DNA of 64,000 nucleotides from Mesoflavibacter zeaxanthinifaciens DSM 18436 (GCF_000422365.1 NZ_AULQ01000007.1:160503-224502); one strand, 5' to 3'; positions 16,434-26,229 are shown, counted from the first letter of the stretch. Numbers and translations: made by a program. The notes: generated by a model from the sequence alone, not told the origin.

Positions 16434-18257
16434 TTGAAGTCAATAAAAACAAAATATCTCCTACTCTTTCTAATAGTTTTTATATCTTATTTTGCATCTG
16501 CACAACGCAAAACTATCGAGATTAAATACGCTGGTTTTGGAGAAAAAGACGAAGAAAAATTTCCTGGTGCACAAATATTAACCAGAAATGATGCACAACA
16601 AATTCATATTTTTCATGATGGTATAGACATGTATTGTGACAAAGCCATTTTTTACGGAAAAGAAGATTTTGTTGAAGCCTACGGAAATGTAAAAATGGTT
16701 CAAGGCGACACCATAAACCTGAATTCAAAATACGCAGAATATTCAGGAAAAACCCAATTAGCATTTGCTTCTGGAGATGTTATTTTAACCGAACCACAAT
16801 CTATTCTAACTACAGACACTTTATACTTTAACCGTGCTAAACAAGAAGCTTATTATAAAACAGGCGGTAAAGTTGTAAGAGATTCTTCTGGAACTATTAC
16901 CAGTAAAATTGGACGTTATTTTATGCCAAGAAAAAAGTATAGATTTCAAGATAGCGTTAAGCTTGTTAATCCAGAATATACTTTAAAAACAAAAATTTTA
17001 GATTACTATACAGATACAGGTCATGCATATATGTACGGACCATCAACTATTGAAGATGCTGCAAGTAAAATTTATTGCGAACGCGGTTTTTACGACACCG
17101 AATCTGACACTGGTTACTTTGTAAAGAAATCAAGAATAGATTATGACAACCGTGTTTTTGAAGGCGATAGCATGTATTTTGACCGTAATAAAAACTTCGC
17201 TTCTGCAACAAACAATATTAAAGTCACAGATACATTAAACAATAGTATTGTTAAAGGTCACTATGCCGAAGTCTACCGTGCAAAAGACTCTGTTTTTATT
17301 ACAAAGCGCGCATTAGCCATTACACTTCAAGAAAAGGATAGCATATTTATGCATGCAGATACGTTGATGGTAACTGGTAAACCAGAACACCGTATTACCA
17401 GAGCTTATTATAATGCCAAGATTTACAAATCAGATATTAGCGGTAAAGCAGATTCGGTACACGTAGATCAAAAAACAGGATTAACACAGCTAATCAATTT
17501 AGCAAGAATGAATAAAGGCGATGCGTTTTCAGCAGCAAGAAAGCCTATTCTTTGGAATGTAAAAAACCAAATGACTGGAGATACTATTCATCTTAAATCC
17601 AACCCAAAAACCGAAAAACTAGACTCTTTAATTGTATTTTATAATGCATTTGTTATCAGTAAAGACACATTAAGTGACGATGGTTACAACCAAATTTCTG
17701 GAAAGCGATTAATTGGTCTTTTTGATGATGAAAATAATCTGAAGCAAGTTGATATTCTTAAAAATGCTGAATCTATCAATTATAGTAGAAATGAAAATGG
17801 CGAATTAATTGGTATTGAAAAGTCAAAATCTGCAGATATTGAAATGTATTTTGAGAATAAAGAATTGACAGAACTAAGAAAACTTCGTCAATTTGACGGA
17901 AAACTTTACACCGAAGAAGATTTTCCTGCAAACGCAAGAAAGTTAAGAGGATTTGATTGGCGTGAAGACGAGCGACCTGCATCTGTAGAAGACCTTTTTG
18001 TAGATGATCCTACTTTAAACCTACCAATAATAAAAGGTTTAGAGCCATACAATGACGAAGAAGAATTTTTTAACGACGATTTAATTGGTCGTGTAAAAAA
18101 AGCAGATCAAGAAGCCGAAGATAAAAACTTGATTAAAAAAGACGAAAAACCAAAAGCGTCAAGAAACGTACCTAATAAGTTTTTAAACAAAAAGAACACT
18201 TCAAAAGAAAAAACTGGCAAAAAACTAAATAAAATACCTGATTTAAAAAAGGATTAA
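16434..18257 (+). CDS. OstA/LptA-like LPS transport protein
   Basis: A 607-residue exported protein with a signal peptide (about 1-23, ending ASAQ). A series of OstA-type beta-jellyroll strands follows (DAQQIHIFHDGIDMYCDKAIFYG, VEAYGNVKMVQGDTINL and similar repeats). By family it is a periplasmic bridge carrying lipopolysaccharide to the outer membrane. It is much longer than the ~185-residue E. coli LptA, as is common for Bacteroidota OstA-like proteins. The C-terminus is Lys/Asp/Glu-rich and low-complexity. There is no in-frame ATG near the signal peptide, so I use TTG at 16434. The aminotransferase start follows 4 bases after its stop. Confidence 0.82.
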   Translation: MKSIKTKYLLLFLIVFISYFASAQRKTIEIKYAGFGEKDEEKFPGAQILTRNDAQQIHIFHDGIDMYCDKAIFYGKEDFVEAYGNVKMVQGDTINLNSKYAEYSGKTQLAFASGDVILTEPQSILTTDTLYFNRAKQEAYYKTGGKVVRDSSGTITSKIGRYFMPRKKYRFQDSVKLVNPEYTLKTKILDYYTDTGHAYMYGPSTIEDAASKIYCERGFYDTESDTGYFVKKSRIDYDNRVFEGDSMYFDRNKNFASATNNIKVTDTLNNSIVKGHYAEVYRAKDSVFITKRALAITLQEKDSIFMHADTLMVTGKPEHRITRAYYNAKIYKSDISGKADSVHVDQKTGLTQLINLARMNKGDAFSAARKPILWNVKNQMTGDTIHLKSNPKTEKLDSLIVFYNAFVISKDTLSDDGYNQISGKRLIGLFDDENNLKQVDILKNAESINYSRNENGELIGIEKSKSADIEMYFENKELTELRKLRQFDGKLYTEEDFPANARKLRGFDWREDERPASVEDLFVDDPTLNLPIIKGLEPYNDEEEFFNDDLIGRVKKADQEAEDKNLIKKDEKPKASRNVPNKFLNKKNTSKEKTGKKLNKIPDLKKD

Positions 18258-18261
18258 ACTA

Positions 18262-19443
18262 TTGAAAGATTTATTCTTTAAATATCAAGCGCAAACGTCG
18301 CCATTTCCTTTAGGTATGGAAGTTTCTTATGCCAAAGGAAGTTATATATATGATACCAACAACAATGCACATCTAGACTTTGTTGCTGGTGTATCTGCAT
18401 GTACTTTAGGGCATTGTCACCCAAAGGTTATAGAAGCAATAAAACAGCAAGCAGATCAATATTTACATGTCATGGTTTATGGCGAGTATGCTCAAGGTCC
18501 TGCAGTAGATTTATGTCAATTTATAGCAGACCATTTACCTGATCCGTTAGAACAAACTTATTTAGTAAATTCTGGTACAGAAGCTATTGAAGGTGCACTA
18601 AAACTAGCACGTCGCGTTACTGGAAGAAGTCAAATTATTGCTATGAAAAATGCATATCATGGTAATACAATGGGTTCTTTAAGTTTAATGAATTATGAAG
18701 AAAGAAAAGCACCTTTTAGACCATTAATACCTGATGTGCATCATATTAACTTTAATAGTGAAACGGACTTAGATTTTATTACTAAAAAAACTGCTGCTGT
18801 TATAGCAGAAACTATTCAAGGTGGTGCAGGTTTTATAGAGCCAACTAATAATTACTTAGCTAAATTAAAAGCAAAATGCCAAAGCGTTGGCGCTTTATTA
18901 ATTTTAGACGAAATCCAACCAGGTATTGGTAGAACAGGTAAACTTTTTGGTTTCGAAAACTATAATGTTATCCCAGATATTGTCGTTACCGGTAAAGGTC
19001 TTGGTGGCGGATTACCCATTGGTGCTTTTACAGCTTCAAAAAAGCATATGTCACTATTACAAGACAACCCAAAAATGGGACACATCACTACTTTTGGTGG
19101 TAATCCTTTAATTGCAGCTTCTGCTTTAGCAACATTAAAAGAAGTAATTAACAGCAATTTAATGCAAGAAACTTTAGAAAAAGAAAAATTGATAAAAGAC
19201 CTTCTTTTACAACATCCTTTAATTAAAGAAGTGCGTGGTCGTGGTTTAATGTTAGCTGCAATTACAAAGTCTGCAGAAGCTACTAACCATGTAGTTTTAG
19301 AAGCTCAAAAACAAGGTCTGATTCTATTTTGGTTACTATTTGAACCAAAAGCCATACGCATAACACCGCCACTAACAGTCAGTAAAGAAGAGCTTAAAAA
19401 AGGCTGTGGCATTATTATTGACATACTTAATAAATTACTGTAA
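18262..19443 (+). CDS. Class III PLP-dependent aminotransferase
   Basis: A 393-residue cytosolic aminotransferase of the ornithine/acetylornithine group. Visible motifs: ACTLGHCHP, NSGTEAIEGALKLARR, AYHGNTMGSLS, LILDEIQPGIGRTG and the PLP lysine Lys245 in VTGKGLGGGLPIGAF. The C-terminal segment GRGLMLA and the substrate arginine region AIRITPPL are present. It starts with TTG at 18262, since the next ATG would remove conserved sequence. It lies 4 bases after the OstA-like gene, a tight coupling between unrelated functions. The amino donor and product are not determinable; ArgD-like or lysine-epsilon activity are both possible. Confidence 0.88.
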   Translation: MKDLFFKYQAQTSPFPLGMEVSYAKGSYIYDTNNNAHLDFVAGVSACTLGHCHPKVIEAIKQQADQYLHVMVYGEYAQGPAVDLCQFIADHLPDPLEQTYLVNSGTEAIEGALKLARRVTGRSQIIAMKNAYHGNTMGSLSLMNYEERKAPFRPLIPDVHHINFNSETDLDFITKKTAAVIAETIQGGAGFIEPTNNYLAKLKAKCQSVGALLILDEIQPGIGRTGKLFGFENYNVIPDIVVTGKGLGGGLPIGAFTASKKHMSLLQDNPKMGHITTFGGNPLIAASALATLKEVINSNLMQETLEKEKLIKDLLLQHPLIKEVRGRGLMLAAITKSAEATNHVVLEAQKQGLILFWLLFEPKAIRITPPLTVSKEELKKGCGIIIDILNKLL

Positions 19444-19589
19444 TAAAGTTATCTTCTAACCGACTAAAGCTCAACTAAAAAACAATTAAAATAGTAATTG
19501 TTCATTACTTTGTTAAAAACAAATCATCTAAAAGTTTAAAAAAAGTACAATAGAACATTACATTTATTACGAGGAAATTAAAAACGCCT

Positions 19590-20981
19590 ATGGAATTCAG
19601 TCAAGATAGCCCTAACAATAATGTTTCTCTAAATAAATTTGAGTCAATGCTAAAAACAAATAATGTATTGTTTTTTGACTCAGAAGAATTTGAAAACATT
19701 ATACATCATTACCTAAATCAAGGTAAAGTTGCTCTTGCAAAAAAAGCAATAAAATTAGGATTAGAACAACATCCATCTTCAACTAATTTAAAATTATTTA
19801 AAGTTGAAGTATATGTTTTTGAAAACAAATTAAAAGAGGCTAATCAACTACTAGATGCACTTTATGTTTTAGAGCCATCTAATGAAGAAGTGTACATCCA
19901 AAAAGCTAATATTCTTTCTAAAGAAGACAAACATGAAGACGCAATCAAAGTATTAAAAATAGCATTAAACTTTTCTGAAGAAGTTTCAGAAATACATGCT
20001 TTAATAGGCATGGAATACTTGCTTTTAGACGACTTTGAAAAAGCCAAGCAAAGCTTTATGAGTTGTTTAGAAGAGCAACCAGAAGACTATTCTTCATTAT
20101 ATAATATTATATACTGCTTTGATTTTTTAAATGAAAATGAAGAAGCAATTACATTTTTAAATAAATACTTAGATTCTAATCCTTATTGTGAAGTTGCATG
20201 GCACCAATTAGGTAAACAATACTTCTCTATTAAAGATTATAAAAAGGCGCTTAGCGCATTTGACTTTGCGATAATTTCTGATGACCGCTTTATAGGTGCT
20301 TACTTAGAAAAAGGTAAGGTTTTAGAAAAATTAAAACGCTACAAAGAAGCGATAGAAAACTATTTACTTACACTAGAACTTGATGATCCAACTAGCTTTG
20401 CTTTATTAAGAATGGGTTGTTGTTATGAAAAGTTAGGTAAATTAGATTTAGCAAAACAATACTATTACAAAACAGTAAAAGAAGATCCATTACTAGACAA
20501 AGGTTGGATTGCAATTACTAAATTTTATTTAAAGCAACATAATTACCAAAAAGCATTATATTACATCAATAAAGCAATAAATATTGATGCAGAAAATGTA
20601 ATCTATTGGAAACTTTATGCCCAAATAAATCAAAGACTTAACTTTTTAGAAGAAGCAGAAAAAGGTTATAAAAAAGCAATAGAATTAGGTAATTACGAAC
20701 TAAACACCTGGTTGTCTAGAACAGATATACTTATTCAAATAGGAGAATTAGATGCAGCTAGTTTAAATTTAATACAAGCAACAGAATTTTATCCTGAAAA
20801 TGCAGAAATAGAATTTAGACTAACCGGTATATACTATAAAGCTTTAGAAACTGAAAAAGGTAGTTATCATCTTAAAAACGCTATGACTTTTAATAAAGAA
20901 TTCTTGTTTATTATAGAAGAGCTATTTCCTGAAGTATATCACTCTATTACTTTTCAAAAGGCGTTAAAAAAGGTACAATAA
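19590..20981 (+). CDS. Tetratricopeptide repeat protein
   Basis: A 463-residue all-helical protein without a signal peptide, made of about ten degenerate TPR units. Typical A/B helix pairs are EEVYIQKANILSKEDKHEDA, ALIGMEYLLLDDFEKAKQSF and AYLEKGKVLEKLKRYKEAIE. It probably acts as a protein-interaction scaffold in the cytoplasm. It is not tightly linked to a neighbour: it is preceded by 146 non-coding bases and followed by a separate promoter for the DUF368 operon. No specific partner can be named. Confidence 0.85.
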   Translation: MEFSQDSPNNNVSLNKFESMLKTNNVLFFDSEEFENIIHHYLNQGKVALAKKAIKLGLEQHPSSTNLKLFKVEVYVFENKLKEANQLLDALYVLEPSNEEVYIQKANILSKEDKHEDAIKVLKIALNFSEEVSEIHALIGMEYLLLDDFEKAKQSFMSCLEEQPEDYSSLYNIIYCFDFLNENEEAITFLNKYLDSNPYCEVAWHQLGKQYFSIKDYKKALSAFDFAIISDDRFIGAYLEKGKVLEKLKRYKEAIENYLLTLELDDPTSFALLRMGCCYEKLGKLDLAKQYYYKTVKEDPLLDKGWIAITKFYLKQHNYQKALYYINKAINIDAENVIYWKLYAQINQRLNFLEEAEKGYKKAIELGNYELNTWLSRTDILIQIGELDAASLNLIQATEFYPENAEIEFRLTGIYYKALETEKGSYHLKNAMTFNKEFLFIIEELFPEVYHSITFQKALKKVQ

Positions 20982-21005
20982 CGTAATCTTGTTTCTAATT
21001 TTATA

Positions 21006-21013
21006 TACCTTTG
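21006..21013 (+). promoter_or_regulatory. Promoter -7 box (TACCTTTG) for the DUF368-aroE operon
   Basis: Exact TAnnTTTG match 19 bases before the ATG at 21033; a TTG at 20989-20991 lies upstream at a shorter than usual spacing of 14 bases. Confidence 0.55.
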
Positions 21014-21032
21014 AAGCTTTAAAACATAAAAG

Positions 21033-22040
21033 ATGCAAAGACGTTTAAAAGACTATCTTTTTATTAGCTTAAAAGGTGTTGCAATGGGCGCAGCAGATGC
21101 TGTACCTGGTGTTTCTGGAGGAACTATAGCATTTATTTCTGGTATTTACGAAGAACTAGTAACAACTATAAGTAATGTAGACTTTTCTTTATTTAAAACC
21201 TTAAAAAAAGAGGGCATTCTTCCTTTCTGGAAACAGTTAAACGGTAACTTTTTATTAGCGCTTTTAACAGGCATTATAATCAGCTTTATTTCCTTTATGA
21301 GATTGGCTAAATTTCTTTTAGAAGAACATCCTGTACTTATTTGGTCTTTCTTTTTTGGATTAATTATTGCAAGCATTTACTTTGTTGGCAAACAAATAAA
21401 AAAATGGTCATCATCTACTATTATTGCTCTTATTGCTGGTGCTGTAATAGCTTTTTACATTACAGGTTTACCGTCCTTAGCTAGTAATACTAATTCTTAT
21501 TTTCTTTTTATTGCTGGTGCTATAGCTATTTGTGCTATGATTTTACCAGGGATTTCTGGTAGTTTTATTTTAGTTATTCTAGGTGCTTACAAGACTTTAA
21601 GTGATGCATTTCATGATTTTGATATCAAAAAAATAGCCCTTTTTGCATCTGGTGCAGTAGTTGGTCTTTTATCTTTTAGTCGTGTTCTTAAATGGCTATT
21701 TAAAAATTTTCATAATCTAACATTGGCATTATTAACTGGTTTTATTTTAGGCTCTTTAAACAAAGTTTGGCCTTACAAAAAAACCTTAAAGGTTATGGAA
21801 GATACCACAGGAAATATCATTGATTTTGAGACGGTATCAAATTTTGGAACATTAGGTATCTATCAAAAATCTATTCAGAATTTTGACAGTTACAAAATGG
21901 TAATAGAACAGAGTATTTCTCCTTCATATTACGCCGAAATTAATCAAGTCAATGCGCAACTACCGCTAGCAATTGGCTTAATGGTTGTAGGATTTTTAAC
22001 TATTTTTATACTTGAAAAAGTAGGAAACAAACCAGAATAA
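21033..22040 (+). CDS. DUF368 membrane protein (PopT-type undecaprenyl-phosphate translocase family), copy 1
   Basis: A 335-residue polytopic membrane protein with about 8-9 hydrophobic segments. It has the DUF368 signatures GAADAVPGVSGGTIAFISG near the N-terminus and ILPGISGSFILVILGAY in the middle, two inverted-repeat-like re-entrant motifs. DUF368 proteins (PopT) have been reported to return undecaprenyl phosphate across the inner membrane for peptidoglycan and O-antigen recycling. That role is taken from the family, not shown here. Its stop codon overlaps the ATG of a second DUF368 gene by one base (TAATG), so the two are translationally coupled. Confidence 0.87.
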   Translation: MQRRLKDYLFISLKGVAMGAADAVPGVSGGTIAFISGIYEELVTTISNVDFSLFKTLKKEGILPFWKQLNGNFLLALLTGIIISFISFMRLAKFLLEEHPVLIWSFFFGLIIASIYFVGKQIKKWSSSTIIALIAGAVIAFYITGLPSLASNTNSYFLFIAGAIAICAMILPGISGSFILVILGAYKTLSDAFHDFDIKKIALFASGAVVGLLSFSRVLKWLFKNFHNLTLALLTGFILGSLNKVWPYKKTLKVMEDTTGNIIDFETVSNFGTLGIYQKSIQNFDSYKMVIEQSISPSYYAEINQVNAQLPLAIGLMVVGFLTIFILEKVGNKPE

Positions 22041-23056
22041 TGCAAAGCACCAGAACATTAAAAGATCGTATTTTTTTAGTTCTTAAAGGTTTAGGAATGG
22101 GCGCAGCAAACAAAGTGCCTGGTGTTTCTGGTGGTGTGGTTGCTTTTGTTGCAGGCTTTTATGAAGAGTTTATTTATTCTCTTCAAAAAGTAAATATAAA
22201 AGCGTTTAAACTACTATTTAATGGTCGTTTTAAATCATTTTATAATTATATAAATGGTAGATTTTTAAGTCTCTTATTTTTAGGGATGGTAATTAGTTAC
22301 TTTAGTGTTTCTAAAATATTAGACTATCTAATAACCCACTATCAGCTTTATGTATGGAGTGTGTTTTTTGGGATGATTATTGGATCTATTTATTATATAA
22401 GTAAAGATTTTAAAGATTGGAAACCTACAACATACTTAGCATTAACTATTGGTATTGCTATTGGTTTAAGTATTAGCTTTTTAGATCCTGCAACACAAAA
22501 TGATAATTTATTATTTGTGTTTTTTTGCGGGATAATTAGTGTATCAGGTATGACTTTACCTGGTTTTTCAGGTTCCTTTATTTTAATACTTTTAGGTAAT
22601 TACGTGTTACTATTAGTAGACTCTGTTAATGCTTTGTATGACACTGTAACCGAAATTATAACCGGAGACTTTAGCTTTACATCTAATTTAGAGCGCATAA
22701 GAATGCTTAAGGTTTTAGCTGTTTTTACGCTTGGTTCTGTAGTTGGATTAGTCACATTTTCTCACGCATTAAATTATATTTTAAAACATTATAAAAGTGT
22801 AACTATCGCATCAATAATTGGCTTTATCGTTGGCTCTTTAGGCGTCGTTTGGCCATTTAAAGAAACCATTTATAAAACCAATAATAATACTTTTGTACTA
22901 GACTCAAGAGGAGAAAAAATCATCGAAAATTACAAACGTTATTTACCAGAACTAACACCAGAAACCTACTATGCTATTGCTTTTACAATAATTGGTATAG
23001 CTATAGTTTTAGCTTTAGAGTTTTACGGACAAAAAACAAGGCAAGCCAATGCGTAG
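22040..23056 (+). CDS. DUF368 membrane protein (PopT-type family), copy 2
   Basis: A 338-residue paralogue of the preceding protein, with the same layout: GAANKVPGVSGGVVAFVAG at the N-terminus and TLPGFSGSFILILLGNY in the middle. The two copies are clearly homologous but diverged across most positions, so the duplication is old. They could form a heterodimer or differ in substrate; both are inferences. Its 3' end overlaps aroE by 8 bases (the ATG at 23049 lies before its TAG), which binds the three genes into one transcript. Confidence 0.87.
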   Translation: MQSTRTLKDRIFLVLKGLGMGAANKVPGVSGGVVAFVAGFYEEFIYSLQKVNIKAFKLLFNGRFKSFYNYINGRFLSLLFLGMVISYFSVSKILDYLITHYQLYVWSVFFGMIIGSIYYISKDFKDWKPTTYLALTIGIAIGLSISFLDPATQNDNLLFVFFCGIISVSGMTLPGFSGSFILILLGNYVLLLVDSVNALYDTVTEIITGDFSFTSNLERIRMLKVLAVFTLGSVVGLVTFSHALNYILKHYKSVTIASIIGFIVGSLGVVWPFKETIYKTNNNTFVLDSRGEKIIENYKRYLPELTPETYYAIAFTIIGIAIVLALEFYGQKTRQANA

Positions 23057-23783
23057 ATTTGGATTAATCGGTAGAGATATCTCCTATTCATTTTCTCAAA
23101 ATTATTTTTCAATAAAATTTAAAGATGAAGATATTAAAGATGCATCTTACGAAAATTTTGATATAGAAAACATAAATCAATTTAAAACTGAGGTATTAAA
23201 TCAAGATATAAAAGGTTTAAACGTTACAATTCCTTATAAAGAAGAAATTATTCCTCAATTGGATAGCTTAGATAAAAAAGCAAAAAAAATTGGAGCTGTA
23301 AACACTATAAAAATCTCAAAAAAAGGAAAAACAAAGGGTTATAATACCGATTGTTATGGTTTTAAAAAATCACTTAAACCTCATCTTAAAAAAAGACATA
23401 AAAAAGCACTTATTTTAGGTACTGGTGGCGCAAGTAAAGCTATAGCATTTGTTCTTAAAAAATTAGGGATTAAATACAAATTTGTTTCAAGAACATCTTC
23501 AACAAAAGCAGATTATACGTATTTAGATTTAACAGAAGACATCATAAACGACCACAAAATAATCATTAATTGTACACCTGTAGGCACTTATCCCAATATA
23601 GATAGCGCTCCTGACATACCTTATAATTTCATTTCTAAAAAACATATTTTATTCGATTTAATTTATAATCCTTCGGAAACTACGTTTCTAAAAAACGGAA
23701 AACTAAAAGGCGCAAAAATCATTAATGGTTACGATATGTTGGTATTTCAAGCAGAAAAAGCTTGGAAAATATGGAATAAATAG
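23049..23783 (+). CDS. aroE: Shikimate dehydrogenase (NADP)
   Basis: Reduces 3-dehydroshikimate to shikimate in aromatic amino acid and chorismate synthesis. It has 244 residues, slightly shorter than E. coli AroE (272). The substrate site has SYSFSQNYF, catalytic Lys64 in LNVTIPYKEEI and Asp101 in GYNTDCYGF. The Rossmann loop GTGGASKA covers 124-131, followed by NCTPVGTYP and DLIYNPSETTFL. The C-terminal NGYDMLVFQAEKAWKIW helix is present. It overlaps the second DUF368 gene by 8 bases. Confidence 0.95.
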   Translation: MRRFGLIGRDISYSFSQNYFSIKFKDEDIKDASYENFDIENINQFKTEVLNQDIKGLNVTIPYKEEIIPQLDSLDKKAKKIGAVNTIKISKKGKTKGYNTDCYGFKKSLKPHLKKRHKKALILGTGGASKAIAFVLKKLGIKYKFVSRTSSTKADYTYLDLTEDIINDHKIIINCTPVGTYPNIDSAPDIPYNFISKKHILFDLIYNPSETTFLKNGKLKGAKIINGYDMLVFQAEKAWKIWNK

Positions 23784-23860
23784 CGCATAGCTTATAATTT
23801 TGTTTGTAGTTTTTCAACTTGTTACTATCTTTAAAATCTAAATTTTAAAACATTTTAAAG

Positions 23861-25753
23861 ATGTCAGAGCTAGATAACCTGCAAAACGCAGACGGAACGG
23901 AAGAACAAAAAGAAACTGTACAACCAACAACAGAAGACAATTCAAACAACGACGATGATAAAGTCTTAAATGAAATTGAAGACTCTAACGCAGAAGATGC
24001 CGAAGATGAAGGCAATAAAGACAGACATAATATTGAAGAAAAAGATTATGAGTCTTTAAACATGGAACAATTGGTTATAGAACTTGAACGTTTGGTAAAA
24101 AACGAAAAAGTACAAGCTATAAACAAACATGTTAATGCCTTAAAACAAGAGTTTGATAAACAATTTAATGACTTACTTGAAGAAAAGAAAGAAGAGTTTT
24201 TAAGTAATGGCGGTGTAGAGATGGACTTTAGATACAACTCTCCGTTACAACGTAGCTTTAGAGACACTTATAAAGACTACAAACAACGTCTAACTGCACA
24301 CTACAAAAATTTAGAAAAAAACTTAAAGCAAAATTTAAATAATAGGCTAGAAATTATTGAGCAAATAAAAGCACTTACAGAAGATGCAGAAGACTCAATG
24401 AGTTCTAAATATAAGACATTTAAAGATTTACAAGACCAATGGAGAAATGCTGGTCCAATACCAAGAGATAAATATAATAACGCTTGGAATAGCTACCATT
24501 TTAATGTAGAACGTTTCTATGATTTATTACACTTAGATCGAGATTTACGCGATAAAGATTTTGAACATAATTTAGAACAAAAAACAAAAATTATAGAGCA
24601 AGCAGAAGCACTAGCTAAAGACGATAATATAAACAGAGCCTTTAGAGAACTTCAAAATCTTCATAAAATCTGGAAAGAAGAGCTTGGTCCTGTAGCAAGA
24701 GAACACAGAGAACCAATCTGGGAACGATTTAAAGAAGCTACAAAGAAAATTAATGAAAATAGACAAGAATACTTTAAAAGCTTAGATAAATTATACGAGC
24801 AAAATCTTGTAAACAAACAAGCTATTATAGACAAGATTGCTCAAATTTCTTCAGAAAATATAAATACTCACAAAGGTTGGCAAAATAAAATTAAAGAGGT
24901 AGAAGCTTTAAGAGAAGAATTTTTTAAAGCAGGAAAAGTACCTATTAAAGTTAACGAAGCAACATGGGCTAAATTTAAAGAAGCCGTTCGCACCTTTAAT
25001 AGAAAGAAAAATCAATTCTATAAAGATTTAAAAAAGGAACAATACGTTAACCTAGAGAAAAAGCAAGAACTTATTAAAATTGCAGAAGAAAACAAAAACA
25101 ACGAAGATTTTGAAGTAACTACACCTTTAATGAAAAAAATCCAAGCAGATTGGAAAAAAATTGGACATGTACCAAGAAAGGACAGCGACAAAATCTGGAA
25201 ACAATTTAAAACTGCTTGTAACCACTATTTTGATAGAATAAAAGACCAACGTAATGCAGCGTCTGCAGAAGAAGAGCAAGCTTTTAAAGAAAAAGAAGCA
25301 TTACTAGCCAAAGTTAAAGAGTTAAAATTAACCGGAGACCAAAAAGAAGACTTAGCTACTATAAAAGAACAAATTAATAATTGGAAAAATATAGGTCGCG
25401 TACCTAGAAATAAAAAACATATTGAAGGTGACTTTAATAATGTATTAGATGGTTTGTTTAAAAACTTAGATTTAAACAAAACTGAAGCTGAAATGATTAA
25501 GTTTGAAAATAAACTTCAAGATTTATCATCTACAGACAACCAAAAAGTAATTGATAACGAACGTTTTTACATTCAGAAAAAAGTAGATGAAATAAAAGGA
25601 GAAATTAACCAACTAGAAAACAATTTACAGTTTTTTACTAATGTTAAATCAGATAATCCTTTAGTAAAAGAAGTGCATAAAAACATAAAAAAGCATAAAG
25701 AGGAATTAGACATTTGGCTAACAAAACTTAAAAAAATTAAGTCTCTATATTAA
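23861..25753 (+). CDS. DUF349 domain-containing coiled-coil protein
   Basis: A 630-residue cytosolic protein with an acidic, disordered N-terminus (about 1-65). Five or more DUF349 units follow, each about 75 residues and recognisable by patterns such as LQDQWRNAGPIPRDKYNNAWNSY, WKEELGPVAREHREPIWERF and WKKIGHVPRKDSDKIWKQF. A coiled-coil tail ends it. It has no membrane segment or enzyme motif. DUF349 proteins are widespread in Bacteroidota and, to my knowledge, functionally undefined. It is 77 bases after aroE and may share its transcript. Confidence 0.85.
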   Translation: MSELDNLQNADGTEEQKETVQPTTEDNSNNDDDKVLNEIEDSNAEDAEDEGNKDRHNIEEKDYESLNMEQLVIELERLVKNEKVQAINKHVNALKQEFDKQFNDLLEEKKEEFLSNGGVEMDFRYNSPLQRSFRDTYKDYKQRLTAHYKNLEKNLKQNLNNRLEIIEQIKALTEDAEDSMSSKYKTFKDLQDQWRNAGPIPRDKYNNAWNSYHFNVERFYDLLHLDRDLRDKDFEHNLEQKTKIIEQAEALAKDDNINRAFRELQNLHKIWKEELGPVAREHREPIWERFKEATKKINENRQEYFKSLDKLYEQNLVNKQAIIDKIAQISSENINTHKGWQNKIKEVEALREEFFKAGKVPIKVNEATWAKFKEAVRTFNRKKNQFYKDLKKEQYVNLEKKQELIKIAEENKNNEDFEVTTPLMKKIQADWKKIGHVPRKDSDKIWKQFKTACNHYFDRIKDQRNAASAEEEQAFKEKEALLAKVKELKLTGDQKEDLATIKEQINNWKNIGRVPRNKKHIEGDFNNVLDGLFKNLDLNKTEAEMIKFENKLQDLSSTDNQKVIDNERFYIQKKVDEIKGEINQLENNLQFFTNVKSDNPLVKEVHKNIKKHKEELDIWLTKLKKIKSLY

Positions 25754-26206
25754 TGAAAGATAACGATTAATCATATAGTATTTAATTAATCTATTACTCA
25801 TAATCATTAAAATTATAGGAAACATTTTCTAATAAAAAAACCAAACCCTATTTCTGAGAGGAAATAGGGTTTTGGCTCCTAACTAAACTAACCAATTATT
25901 TCTCTTCGTTTACAAGAAATAATTTTATTTTCTATGACACCTAATATGATGTATGCTATTAATCAACTTTATTCTATAATAAGGTAAGATTAAATGTCAT
26001 ATGCTTTATATACGACACATTTATTGTTTTGGATTTTTATAGATTATAAAAAAGTTGATTTTAACATATTTTTAAGTAAATCAAATAGTTAAAACGCTAA
26101 TTAGGTATTAATTGACTTTTTATAAATTATTTTTTTTGAAAAATTATAGCAGTTTTTTGGCTTCTTCCCTATTGTAATATTTGAAAAAATCAGTGGATTT
26201 TTCCAA
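25754..26206. other. Gene-free region with two consecutive hairpins
   Basis: At 453 bases this is the only long gene-free stretch in the window. Hairpin 1 (25841-25875) pairs CCAAACCCTATTTC with GAAATAGGGTTTTGG around TGAGAG. Hairpin 2 (25894-25924) pairs AATTATTTCT with AGAAATAATT and is followed by T-rich sequence. The rest is AT-rich with no convincing ORF. At the right end (26150-26169) is a copy of the last codons of mazG. Hairpin 1 could terminate the DUF349 transcript, but it lacks a clean T-run; a small RNA is an alternative. Confidence 0.5.
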
Positions 26207-26229
26207 TTACAGTTTTTTGGCTTCTTCCC
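26150..26229. repeat. 20-bp direct repeat, 60-bp period, from the mazG 3' end
   Basis: cagttttttggcttcttccc occurs at 26150-26169 and 26210-26229, exactly 60 bases apart. The second copy is the mazG C-terminal coding sequence (GEEAK-like WEEAKKL). The first copy sits after the stop and stays in the same reading frame. Confidence 0.8.
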
